The notes beneath the pieces are model-generated. The model was not told the origin of the DNA and did no database searches. It saw only the letters and a program-made list of their open reading frames with translations. The translations under genes and the position numbers were made by a program. 64,000 bases of DNA from positions 992,001 to 1,056,000 of the forward strand of contig NZ_QEOP01000001.1 of NCBI RefSeq assembly GCF_003097495.1, in the 5' to 3' direction. Shown one piece after another: positions 8,505-16,760 of the stretch (its first letter is position 1; every line of letters begins with the position of its first letter). Source of the DNA: Amnibacterium flavum (GTDB lineage: Bacteria; Actinomycetota; Actinomycetes; Actinomycetales; Microbacteriaceae).

Positions 8505-8844
8505 CCCGCGCGGCGAGCGCGGCAGCGCGACCGCCGAGCTCGCCGTCGCGATGCCCGCCGTGCTCCTCGTTCTCGCCGCCTGCCTCGGCATGCTGCAGAT
8601 CGCGGCGCAGCAGGTGCGGTACAGCGACGCCGCCGCCGTCGGTGCCAGATCCCTCGCCCGAGGCGAGAGTGTGGCGGTCGCATCCGAACGCGCGCTCCTG
8701 GTGTCGGGGCCGGCGCGGTTCAGCCCGTCGACCAAGGGTGAGTTCGTCTGCGCGACGCTCACCGGCCGGGGCGTTCCCGTCCTGACCTCGGCGCTCGGCA
8801 TCGAGCTCTCCGCATCCAGCTGTGCTCTCGCCGGTGGGCTGTGA
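8482..8844 (+). CDS. TadE-like pseudopilin
   Basis: A 120-residue protein beginning at ATG 8482 within the pilin gene. It has a charged N terminus, the GSATAELAVAMPAVLLVLA segment typical of TadE-like pseudopilins, one transmembrane helix (about 18-45), and an extracellular tail with two Cys residues. Such proteins are minor subunits or assembly factors of the tad pilus. Its stop overlaps the GTG of the following gene. Confidence 0.85.
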   Translation: MRSPSRADPRGERGSATAELAVAMPAVLLVLAACLGMLQIAAQQVRYSDAAAVGARSLARGESVAVASERALLVSGPARFSPSTKGEFVCATLTGRGVPVLTSALGIELSASSCALAGGL

Positions 8845-9248
8845 ACCGCACGAACGCGGTGATCCGAGACCGAGCGATGACGGATGCCGGGGCGGGCAGC
8901 GCTCTGATCATCGCGCTCGTTGCGGCGATCGTCCTCGTCGCCGCCACCACGCTCCCTCTATATATGGGCTTCTCCTCGGCGCGCCGAGTCGCGGCCGCCG
9001 CCGACGCGTCGGCGCTCGCGGCGGCGGACACCGCGTCGGGGGCGCTCCCCGGCGTGCCCTGCGAGGCGGCCGAGTCGGTCGCCTCCCTCAACGGTGTGCG
9101 GGTCGAACGCTGCGATGTGCACGGCGCGATCGTCACGATCGTGGTCGCCGACGAGGTGCTCGGGCTCCCGCTCGAAGGACGGTCTCGGGCCGGCCCGCCC
9201 TCCGCGCAGAGCGAACGACACGGCGTCGGAGGTGCGGGCGATGATTAG
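8841..9248 (+). CDS. TadE-like protein of the Rv3654c family
   Basis: A 135-residue membrane-anchored protein starting at GTG 8841 (GTGA overlap). The N-terminal GAGSALIIALVAAIVLVA helix and the following RRVAAAADASALAAADTA segment are typical of the small TadE-like proteins that close actinobacterial tad operons (Rv3654c type). A Cys pair is found at PGVPCEAAE and VERCDVH. The function within the pilus is not established. The gene ends about 130 bases before topA. Confidence 0.8.
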   Translation: MNRTNAVIRDRAMTDAGAGSALIIALVAAIVLVAATTLPLYMGFSSARRVAAAADASALAAADTASGALPGVPCEAAESVASLNGVRVERCDVHGAIVTIVVADEVLGLPLEGRSRAGPPSAQSERHGVGGAGDD

Positions 9249-9376
9249 GTATCGGAAGAGCGCACCTGTGTATGGTGTGCGGTGATGCGCCCCGATGGGT
9301 GTCCCGGCGGGTTCCGACAGCCATCTCATCTCGAGAGGGTGCGGCTCCTGCATTTCCGTCGACAAGGAAGAACCAC

Positions 9377-12145
9377 GTGCCTGCCAGCAAAAAGCTCGTC
9401 ATCGTCGAGTCGCCCGCCAAGGCGAAGACGATCGCCGCGTACCTCGGCGCGGGCTACGAGGTCCAGGCGTCCGTGGGTCACATCCGCGACCTGATCGAGC
9501 CGAAGAACCTGCCCGCGGAGCTCAAGACCGGGTCTCTCGGCAAGTTCTCCGTCGACATCGAGAACGGCTTCGAGCCCTACTACGTGGTGTCCGAGCAGAA
9601 GAAGAAGACGGTCGCCGACCTGAAGCGCGCCCTGAAGGACGCCGACGAGCTCTACCTCGCAACAGATGAAGATCGCGAGGGCGAGGCCATCGCGTGGCAC
9701 CTCCTGCAGGTACTGCAGCCCAAGGTCCCCGTCAAGCGCATGGTCTTCCACGAGATCACGAAGGACGCGATCGAGAAGGCGCGGGAGAACACCCGCGAGC
9801 TCGACACGGCACTGGTCGACGCGCAGGAGACCCGCCGCATCCTCGACCGCCTGTATGGCTACGAGATCTCTCCCGTGCTGTGGCGCAAGGTGGGCCCGGG
9901 GCTCTCCGCAGGCCGGGTGCAGTCCGCCGCGACCCGCCTCGTCGTCGACCGCGAGCGCGAGCGCCTCGCCTTCGTGTCCGCCAGCTATTGGGACATCACC
10001 GCGGGCTTCGCTCCCGAGAGCGGGTCCGCATTCGAGGCGCGCCTCGTGCGGCTCGACGGCCAGCGCGTCGCGACCGGTCGTGACTACGACGACAAGGGTG
10101 TGCTCGCCGACGGAGTCCGCGTCCTCACCGAGGAGTCCGCGACAGCTCTCGCCGACGCGCTGCTCGACTCGGCGACCACCTCCACCGTGAAGAGCGTCGA
10201 GGCCAAGCCCTACACGCGCCGTCCCGCGGCTCCGTTCACCACGTCGACCCTTCAGCAGGAGGCTGCTCGCAAGCTGCGCTTCTCCGCTCGGCAGACGATG
10301 AGCGTCGCGCAGTCGCTCTACGAGAACGGCTACATCACCTATATGCGAACCGACTCGTCCTCGCTGTCGGCGCAGGCGATCAATGCGGCTCGCACGCAGG
10401 CCGCGTCCCTGTACGGTGCCGACTCGCTTCCCGACAAGCCCCGCGTCTACTCCGGCAAGTCGAAGAACGCGCAGGAGGCTCACGAGGCCATCCGTCCGTC
10501 CGGTGAGACCTTCCGCACGCCGTCATCGCTCTCCAGCGAGCTCCGCGGCAACGATCTCAAGCTCTACGACCTCATCTGGAAGCGCACCGTCGCATCGCAG
10601 ATGGCCGACGCGCGCGGCTCGACCGCTACCGTCACCATCGAAGCGCGCCCCGCGGGAACCGACACCCTCGCCACCTTCTCGGCGAGCGGCACGGTCATCA
10701 CGTTCCGCGGCTTCCTCCAGGCGTACGAGGAGGGACGCGACGAGGAGCGTGTCGCCGAGACCGACAAGGGCGACGCGAAGCTTCCTCCGCTCGAAGAGGG
10801 CCAGTCCCTGACGGTCGACACCGCTGAGGCGAAGGGGCACGAGACCTCGCCGCCCCCTCGTTACACCGAGGCCAGCCTGGTGAAGACCCTCGAAGAGCTG
10901 GGTGTCGGGCGTCCTTCCACCTATGCATCGATCATCTCCACGATCATCGACCGCGGCTACGTCACCCCGCGCGGCACGGCACTGGTACCGAGCTGGATCG
11001 CCTTCTCGGTCGTCCGCCTGCTCGAGGACTTCTTCGGCGACCTCGTCGAATACGACTTCACGGCCGGCATGGAGAACGACCTCGACCGCATCGCGGACGG
11101 CGAACAGGACCGCGTCGACTGGCTCGGCGGGTTCTACTTCGGCAACGCCGATCACCGGGGCCTGCGCTCCGTCGTCGACAACCTCGGCGACATCGACGCC
11201 AAGACGATCAACTCCGTCGTCATCAGTGACGACATCACCCTCCGCATCGGCAAGTACGGCCCCTACCTCGAGGTTGCGCAGGAGGGCGAGGAGACCCCTC
11301 GCCGCATCAACGTGCCCATCGACATGGCGCCCGATGAGCTGACCGCGGAGCGTGCGCGCGAGCTCGTCGACGCCCCGGTGCAGACCGACCGCGTTCTGGG
11401 TCAAGACCCCGAGACCGGTCGCGACATCGTCGTGAAGGACGGCCGCTTCGGGCCGTACGTGACCGAACTCGAACCCGAGGCCGCCGACGAGGCGGAAGCC
11501 GCGCCGAAGAAGCGCGGCGCCAAGGCCGAGAAGCCGCGCACCGCGTCTCTGTTCAAGAGCATGGTGCCGGCCGAGGTCGACCTCGCCACCGCCCTGCGTC
11601 TCCTCACCCTGCCCCGTGTCGTGGGCGCCGACCCCGAGTCGGGCGAGGAGATCACCGCGCAGAACGGCCGCTACGGCGCCTACCTGAAGAAGGGCACCGA
11701 CACGCGCTCGCTGACCAGCGAGGATCAGATCTTCGACATCGACCTCACCGGTGCGCTCGAGCTGTTCTCCCAGCCGAAGTACGGCGCGGCACGGACGTCG
11801 TCGGCGCTCAAGGAGTTCGACGCCGACCCGGTCAGCGGCAAGCCCATCCGCATCAAGGACGGTCGCTTCGGTGCGTACGTGACCGACGGCGTGACGAACG
11901 CCACGATCTCGCGCGGCGAATCGATCGACGAGATCGACTTCGACCGCGCTGTGCAGATGCTCGCCGATAAGCGCGCCAAGGGGCCGGCTCCCAAGCGAGG
12001 CGCGGCTGCCAAGGCCAAGCCCGCCGCCAAGAAGCCGGCTGCCGCCGCCAAGAAGCCCGCCGCCGCCGCCAAGAAGCCCGCGGCGGCTGCGAAGAAGCCG
12101 ACGGCTGCGAAGGCTCCTGCCAAGGGCGCGAAGACCACCACGTGA
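9377..12145 (+). CDS. topA: DNA topoisomerase I
   Basis: A 922-residue type IA topoisomerase that relaxes negative supercoils. The start is GTG 9377 with AAGGAAG upstream; an earlier in-frame GTG at 9272 adds 35 residues without homology. The TOPRIM domain has VESPAKAKT and DEDREGEAIA; the catalytic Tyr is residue 322 in ITYMRTDSS. The C-terminal half carries repeated D-x-x-G-x-x-I/GRFGPYV/GRYGAYL units seen in mycobacterial-type TopA instead of zinc fingers, then a Lys/Ala/Pro-rich tail. A TATGGT box at 9271-9276 could be its -10. The gene overlaps tmk by four bases. Confidence 0.97.
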   Translation: MPASKKLVIVESPAKAKTIAAYLGAGYEVQASVGHIRDLIEPKNLPAELKTGSLGKFSVDIENGFEPYYVVSEQKKKTVADLKRALKDADELYLATDEDREGEAIAWHLLQVLQPKVPVKRMVFHEITKDAIEKARENTRELDTALVDAQETRRILDRLYGYEISPVLWRKVGPGLSAGRVQSAATRLVVDRERERLAFVSASYWDITAGFAPESGSAFEARLVRLDGQRVATGRDYDDKGVLADGVRVLTEESATALADALLDSATTSTVKSVEAKPYTRRPAAPFTTSTLQQEAARKLRFSARQTMSVAQSLYENGYITYMRTDSSSLSAQAINAARTQAASLYGADSLPDKPRVYSGKSKNAQEAHEAIRPSGETFRTPSSLSSELRGNDLKLYDLIWKRTVASQMADARGSTATVTIEARPAGTDTLATFSASGTVITFRGFLQAYEEGRDEERVAETDKGDAKLPPLEEGQSLTVDTAEAKGHETSPPPRYTEASLVKTLEELGVGRPSTYASIISTIIDRGYVTPRGTALVPSWIAFSVVRLLEDFFGDLVEYDFTAGMENDLDRIADGEQDRVDWLGGFYFGNADHRGLRSVVDNLGDIDAKTINSVVISDDITLRIGKYGPYLEVAQEGEETPRRINVPIDMAPDELTAERARELVDAPVQTDRVLGQDPETGRDIVVKDGRFGPYVTELEPEAADEAEAAPKKRGAKAEKPRTASLFKSMVPAEVDLATALRLLTLPRVVGADPESGEEITAQNGRYGAYLKKGTDTRSLTSEDQIFDIDLTGALELFSQPKYGAARTSSALKEFDADPVSGKPIRIKDGRFGAYVTDGVTNATISRGESIDEIDFDRAVQMLADKRAKGPAPKRGAAAKAKPAAKKPAAAAKKPAAAAKKPAAAAKKPTAAKAPAKGAKTTT
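12009..12130 (+). repeat. In-gene AAKKPAA repeat tail of topA
   Basis: Several near-identical units encoding KKPAAAA follow each other at the end of topA. Basic Lys/Ala/Pro tails of this kind in actinobacterial topoisomerase I proteins bind DNA non-specifically and help processivity; the exact repeat number usually varies between strains. Confidence 0.75.
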
Positions 12146-12759
12146 CCGGTTTGTTCGTGACTTTCGAGGGCGGTGACGGCGCGGGCAAGACCACGCAGTC
12201 CGACCTCCTCGAATCGTGGCTGCGCGAACGAGGCGAGACGGTCCTGCGCACCAGAGAACCCGGTGGCAGCGATCTGGGCGTCGAACTGCGGCAGATCGTG
12301 CTGCACCGGCGCGGCCACATCACGCCGCGCGCCGAGGCTCTGCTCTACGCCGCGGATCGCGCGCATCACATCGGCACCGTCGTCCGGCCGGCCCTCGAGT
12401 CCGGCGCCGTGGTGGTGCAGGACCGATACCTCGACTCCTCGGTCGCCTACCAGGGTGCCGGCCGCGTGCTCGACCCGACCGAGGTGCGCGACCTGTCACT
12501 GTGGGCAGCGGAGGGGCTGCTCCCCGACGTGACGATCCTGCTCGACCTCGACGAACGGCGCGGTCGCGAACGACTGTCGGAACGCACCGAATACGACCGC
12601 CTCGAGTCCGAGGCCGACGACTTCCATCAGCGTGTCCGGCACGCCTACCTGGCGCTCGCCGAGGCCGAGCCCGAGCGGTTCCTGATCCTCGATGCGACGA
12701 GGCCCGTCGACGAGCTCGCCCTCGCGATCCGCGAGCGGATCGAACCGCTGCTGCCGTGA
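12142..12759 (+). CDS. tmk: Thymidylate kinase
   Basis: A 205-residue dTMP kinase making dTDP. The P-loop GGDGAGKTTQ spans about 10-19, the REPGGS motif follows near 38-43, and the DRYLDSSVAYQG segment carries the substrate-binding Asp-Arg pair. Length and motifs match the family. It starts at GTG 12142 inside the topA stop and is followed by holB with the same four-base overlap, so topA-tmk-holB and the next hydrolase gene are translationally coupled. Confidence 0.96.
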   Translation: MTGLFVTFEGGDGAGKTTQSDLLESWLRERGETVLRTREPGGSDLGVELRQIVLHRRGHITPRAEALLYAADRAHHIGTVVRPALESGAVVVQDRYLDSSVAYQGAGRVLDPTEVRDLSLWAAEGLLPDVTILLDLDERRGRERLSERTEYDRLESEADDFHQRVRHAYLALAEAEPERFLILDATRPVDELALAIRERIEPLLP

Positions 12760-13925
12760 CATCGGGGAAGCTGTGGGACCAGCTCGTCGGCCAAGACGAT
12801 GCGATCGGCGAGATCCGGGCCGCGGCCCGTTCGGCGCATGACCCGAGCGAGGCGCACGGGGCGATGACCCACTCCTGGCTCATCACCGGTCCGCCCGGAT
12901 CCGGTCGCTCCAACCTCGCCTATGCGTTCGCGGCTGCGCTCCTGTCCGACGGCGACGATCCCGACGACGTGACCGAACGGCAGGTCCTCGCCCGCACGCA
13001 TCCCGACCTCGCCGTCCTCAGCACCGAGCGCGTCATCATCTCGATCGACGAGGTGCGCACGCTCGTCAACTCGTCGCAGTACTCGCCGTCGGTCTCCCAC
13101 TACCGGGTGATGGTCATCGAGGACGCCGACCGGATGACCGAGCGCACCTCCAACCTGCTGCTCAAGGCGCTCGAGGAGCCGCCGCCGCGCACCGTGTGGA
13201 TCCTCTGCGCTCCGAGCGACGCCGACCTGCTGCCCACCATCCGGTCGCGGGTCCGCACCGTCCGGCTTCGGGTTCCCGCCGTCGACGACGTGGCCGACCT
13301 GCTGGTCGCGCGCGACGGGGTCGATCGCGACCTCGCCCTCGCTGCCGCTCGGGAGGCGCAGAGCCACATCGGCATGGCGCACCGCCTCGCCACCAACCCG
13401 GGCGCGCGCGAGCGCCGCGCCGAGACGCTGCGGCTGGCGCTCGGTCTGCACAGCGTGCCGGCAGCGGTGGGCGCCGCCGCGCGACTCGTCGAGCTCGCCA
13501 AGGCCGACGCCGAAGCGCTCACCGAGGAACGCGACGCGGAGGAGCGTGCCGCGATGCTCCGCACCCTGGGTGTGGAGAGCGGTGGCACGGTGCCGCCGGC
13601 GCTGCGCTCCCAGATCAAGGCGCTCGAAGAGGATCAGAAGCGCCGCGCGACCCGCAGTCTGCGCGACGGGATCGATCGGATCCTTCTCGACCTCCTGTCC
13701 CTCTACCGCGACATGCTGCTGCGCCAGCTCGGGTCGGGTGTCGAGGCGATGAACGTCTCCGTCGGGCGCGAGCTCGCGGATGCCGCCGAGGGCGGTGACC
13801 CGGCCGCGACTCTCGCGGTCATGGATGCGGTGGCGACGGCCCGCCGCCGAATCGACGCCAACGTTCCGCCGGCGCTGGCCCTCGAGGCCATGCTCATCGC
13901 CGCGGTGAGGAGATCAGCGCAGTGA
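12756..13925 (+). CDS. holB: DNA polymerase III subunit delta'
   Basis: A 389-residue clamp-loader subunit (AAA+ fold). The GTG at 12756 overlaps the tmk stop; longer in-frame extensions lie in tmk. The P-loop position reads GPPGSGRSN instead of GxxGxGK(S/T), as expected for a delta' subunit that binds but need not hydrolyse ATP. The SRC-type loop region VMVIEDADRMTERTSNLLLK and LLPTIRSRVRTVRL are typical. A C-terminal region rich in Arg/Glu would form the collar domain. The pairing with tmk is common in bacteria. Confidence 0.93.
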   Translation: MTSGKLWDQLVGQDDAIGEIRAAARSAHDPSEAHGAMTHSWLITGPPGSGRSNLAYAFAAALLSDGDDPDDVTERQVLARTHPDLAVLSTERVIISIDEVRTLVNSSQYSPSVSHYRVMVIEDADRMTERTSNLLLKALEEPPPRTVWILCAPSDADLLPTIRSRVRTVRLRVPAVDDVADLLVARDGVDRDLALAAAREAQSHIGMAHRLATNPGARERRAETLRLALGLHSVPAAVGAAARLVELAKADAEALTEERDAEERAAMLRTLGVESGGTVPPALRSQIKALEEDQKRRATRSLRDGIDRILLDLLSLYRDMLLRQLGSGVEAMNVSVGRELADAAEGGDPAATLAVMDAVATARRRIDANVPPALALEAMLIAAVRRSAQ

Positions 13926-15454
13926 CCCGCACACCGGCCCGCGCCGCCATGGCGGTGCTGGCCGCCACGGCCGTGCTCGCCCTGACGGCATGCACCCTGT
14001 TCGCGCCGCCTCGTGCGACGTCCACGCCCACGGGCGAGGACGTCGATCCGTCGCTCGCGAAGTACTACGGGCAGCAGCTCGTCTGGGAGGGCTGCGGCGA
14101 CGACATGCTCTGCGCGACGGCGATCGCGCCCATGGACTGGGACGATCCCGAAGGCCACGACGACATCGAGCTGGCTCTGGTGCGGCACGACGCCACCGGC
14201 ACACGGCAGGGCTCCCTCTTCGTGAACCCCGGTGGGCCGGGCGCATCGGGCTGGTCGCTGGTCCACGACAACGTCGACTACGCGGTCGACGCCGACATCC
14301 AGAGCGCCTACGACGTGATCGGCTGGGATCCCCGAGGTGTGGGCCGCTCGAGCGCGGTCGAGTGCTACGACGACGAGCAGCTCGACCAGTTCCTGTTCGG
14401 CCTCCCCGAGGCCGAGGTCGGCACACCCGAGTATCAGGCCGAGGTGACCGCCAGCGCGCAGGACTTCGTCGACGCCTGCGCCGAGAACACCGGCGAACTC
14501 CTGCAGTTCATCGACACCGACAGCACCGTGCGCGACCTCGACATGCTGCGCGCCGTGGTCGGCGATACCGACCTCAACTACTTCGGCTACTCCTACGGCA
14601 GTGACATCGGCGCGAAGTACGTCGACCGCTATCCCGACAAGGTGGGCCGCATCGTGCTCGATGGGGCGACGGACCCGACCGTGTCGATCTTCGATGTCGA
14701 TCTCGCTCAGACGAAGGCGTTCGCCGACGCTCTACGCGCCTACCTGGCCGACTGCCTCGGAGGCAGCGACTGTCCGTTCTCCGGCACCGTCGATGACGCG
14801 ATCGCGCAGATCGACGCCACTCTCGATCGGCTCGATGTCGCCCCGTTGCGAGCATCGGACGGGCGCGAGCTGACGAGCGCCTACGTCTCGACGGCGATCA
14901 CGTCGGCGCTCTACGACGAGCAGACCTGGCCGTACCTGTCCCAGGCATTCGCCGAGATCGCCGAGGGTGACAGTTCGACCGCCTTCCTGCTGGCCGACAG
15001 CTACGTCGACCGTGAGCCGGATGGCTCGTACGGGAGCAACTTCTTCGAGGCGTTCTTCGCCATCAACTGCATCGACTACCCGGTTGAGCGCGATCCGGCG
15101 GTGCTCGCGGACCAGGCCGCCCAGATCGCCGCCGCGGATCCGCTGTCGGCGGGCGACGAGGTCGATGTGCTGGGCGATGTGGTCTGCCAGCTGTGGCCGT
15201 ACTCGTTCGACGGCGAGGTCGGTCCGGTGCAGGGCGACGGCGCGCCTCCGGTCCTGGTCGTCGGCACGACGGGGGACCCCGCGACGCCGTACCCGTGGGC
15301 CGAGGCGCTCAGCAGCCAATTGTCCAGCGGGGTGCTCCTGACCTACGAGGGCGAGGGGCACATCGCTTACGACTCGGGCGACCCGTGCGTGGTGGGGATC
15401 GTCGACGACTACTTCGTGGAGGGGGCCGTTCCCGCCGATGGCGTGACCTGCTGA
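13922..15454 (+). CDS. Secreted lipoprotein alpha/beta hydrolase (tripeptidyl aminopeptidase-like)
   Basis: A 510-residue exported hydrolase starting at GTG 13922 (overlapping holB). The signal peptide ends in a lipobox LTAC with Cys24. The oxyanion-hole segment NPGGPGASG, the nucleophile elbow GYSYGS (Ser224), a late Asp in TTGDPATPY and the His in GEGHIAY form the expected catalytic triad. The overall layout, with a C-terminal TAP-like domain, matches Streptomyces tripeptidyl aminopeptidase/SCO7095-type proteins. Substrates in such proteins range from N-terminal tripeptides to esters, so specificity is open. Several Cys residues suggest disulfides. Confidence 0.88.
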   Translation: MTRTPARAAMAVLAATAVLALTACTLFAPPRATSTPTGEDVDPSLAKYYGQQLVWEGCGDDMLCATAIAPMDWDDPEGHDDIELALVRHDATGTRQGSLFVNPGGPGASGWSLVHDNVDYAVDADIQSAYDVIGWDPRGVGRSSAVECYDDEQLDQFLFGLPEAEVGTPEYQAEVTASAQDFVDACAENTGELLQFIDTDSTVRDLDMLRAVVGDTDLNYFGYSYGSDIGAKYVDRYPDKVGRIVLDGATDPTVSIFDVDLAQTKAFADALRAYLADCLGGSDCPFSGTVDDAIAQIDATLDRLDVAPLRASDGRELTSAYVSTAITSALYDEQTWPYLSQAFAEIAEGDSSTAFLLADSYVDREPDGSYGSNFFEAFFAINCIDYPVERDPAVLADQAAQIAAADPLSAGDEVDVLGDVVCQLWPYSFDGEVGPVQGDGAPPVLVVGTTGDPATPYPWAEALSSQLSSGVLLTYEGEGHIAYDSGDPCVVGIVDDYFVEGAVPADGVTC

Positions 15455-15520
15455 CGGGGGTGAACGCCGCGGCGTCGTCTTTCGGCTAAGCTCTGATGCC
15501 GTGCCGGGCGATCCGGCCGT

Positions 15521-15596
15521 GCCGCCTTAGCTCAGTCGGCAGAGCGATTCACTCGTAATGAATAGGTCCCGGGTTCGATTCCCGGAGGCGGCCCCA
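15521..15596 (+). tRNA. tRNA-Thr (anticodon CGT)
   Basis: The cloverleaf is complete. The acceptor stem is GCCGCCT with AGGCGGC (15521-15527/15586-15592). The anticodon stem ATTCA/TGAAT encloses the loop CTCGTAA with anticodon CGT at 15554-15556. The T arm is CCGGGTTCGATTCCCGG, and CCA is encoded at 15594-15596. The anticodon CGT reads ACG, giving threonine. Confidence 0.97.
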
Positions 15597-15601
15597 CGAG
15601 A

Positions 15602-15631
15602 AACGGTCACCCCGCGGGGTGGCCGTTTTTT
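15602..15631 (+). terminator. Intrinsic terminator after tRNA-Thr
   Basis: AACGGTCACCCC (15602-15613) pairs with GGGGTGGCCGTT (15616-15627) with one G-T pair, and is followed by a T run to 15631. This is a classic rho-independent terminator. Confidence 0.9.
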
Positions 15632-15660
15632 GGTGGAGCGCTGCCTCGCGATCCGCTGGC

Positions 15661-15699
15661 GCGCACGTTTCGGCGTGCGGGGCCGGCCGGAACGTGCGC
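15661..15699. repeat. Dispersed palindromic element, family 1, copy 1
   Basis: GCGCACGTTTCGG (15661-15673) and CCGGAACGTGCGC (15687-15699) form a 13-bp inverted repeat with one G-T mismatch. The same arms, and the CGTGC next to the left arm, recur at 41352-41388. It lies in the 332-base gene-free stretch 15597-15928, where I otherwise see only the tRNA terminator and no coding frame. Confidence 0.7.
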
Positions 15700-15928
15700 G
15701 CGGCGCCGGAACGCCCATCTCAGGGTGGGGGCGAGGTTTCTCGCCCGTGTACCCCATTGCGTCCCGGAGATCGTCGTTTTGCCCCCAGAACACGGCTGAT
15801 CGCGCGGATTCCTCTTGTCCCCCGCCCGGTGGGTTCTTAGGTTGGTTCACGACGGGACAACTTTTCCGTCCCTGCGGTGCCCCTCCGGGGGGATGAGGCA
15901 TCGCAGAGCATTCCGGGGGGAATCCATC

Positions 15929-16702
15929 GTGCGCACGGCGGTCAGATCGATAGTGGTGACGACAATCATCACCAGCGGTCTCGCCGCGGGTCTGCCGTTC
16001 CTGGCCACCGCGGTCGCCGATGCGTCGGACCAGGGCACTTCGACGACGGTCGTGTCGTCGCAGGTGCATCTCGGCCCGCGCGCGGTGAGCGCGCAGCTTC
16101 GCCAGGGCGCGCACGACGCGTCCTCCTCCGCGGAGTCGGCTGTCGCGGCGGCTGCTGCGATCGACGAGCGGGATCGGGCGGAAGGCGACGGCGCGACCTG
16201 TGCTGCGAACATCACCGGCGCGACGGCTCGTGTCGCGACCATCTCGTTCGACGGCGGTGCGATCACGGGCACCTCGTCCGACGACCTGGCCGAATTCGCG
16301 ACCCGCTTCAACGAGATCCGCGTCGAGAACTGCCTCGACCCCGTCCCGGTCGAGAACTTCCGCTACGGGGCCTGCATGGAGCAGCGCCTCGTCTGGATGG
16401 CCGAGGACCCGAGCACCGATCCCGCCAGCGCGTGGGGCCACGAGGGGTCCGTCCGCAGCGACGGCGTCCCGAGTGTCGGCTGCGACGGCAACCTCGCCGG
16501 AGGTTCGGACAACACCGGTGTCACGGTCGCGCAGAAGTGGTGGGACTCGCCCGCGCACCGCGCATCCCTGTACCGCCCCGACATCGCCGAGGTCGACGAC
16601 GACGTCTGCGTCGTCTTCGCGATGACCCACGGCGGAATCCCGAACGAGCCCGCGTCCTTCGCCCGCGCCGCGGCGCGATGGACCCACTGCTCAGAGCTCT
16701 GA
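15929..16702 (+). CDS. Secreted CAP (SCP/PR1)-domain protein
   Basis: A 257-residue protein starting at GTG 15929 after a G-rich site (CCGGGGGGAA); an ATG at 15893 is an alternative. The N terminus has a typical signal peptide (basic RTAVRS, hydrophobic 8-28, AxA-like end). After an Ala/Ser-rich spacer, residues about 125-255 contain FNEIRVENCLDPV, WMAEDPSTDP, GHEGS and WWDSPAHRASL, which resemble CAP/SCP domains of cell-surface proteins; Cys residues are spread so as to form disulfides. No enzymatic activity can be inferred. It precedes dacB in the same direction. Confidence 0.75.
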   Translation: MRTAVRSIVVTTIITSGLAAGLPFLATAVADASDQGTSTTVVSSQVHLGPRAVSAQLRQGAHDASSSAESAVAAAAAIDERDRAEGDGATCAANITGATARVATISFDGGAITGTSSDDLAEFATRFNEIRVENCLDPVPVENFRYGACMEQRLVWMAEDPSTDPASAWGHEGSVRSDGVPSVGCDGNLAGGSDNTGVTVAQKWWDSPAHRASLYRPDIAEVDDDVCVVFAMTHGGIPNEPASFARAAARWTHCSEL

Positions 16703-16748
16703 CACCGGGAACTCCGCTCGATCCGGCCCCGTTCGCCGGAACGCTTCG

Positions 16749-16754
16749 TACACT
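16749..16754 (+). promoter_or_regulatory. -10 box of dacB (leaderless)
   Basis: TACACT ends seven bases before the GTG at 16761, so the predicted transcription start is the start codon itself. Confidence 0.5.
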
Positions 16755-16760
16755 GTCGGA

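Noticed and set aside
15521-15699. tRNA-Thr as attachment site of an integrated island
   Set aside because: No integrase gene and no second copy of the tRNA 3' end were seen in the window.
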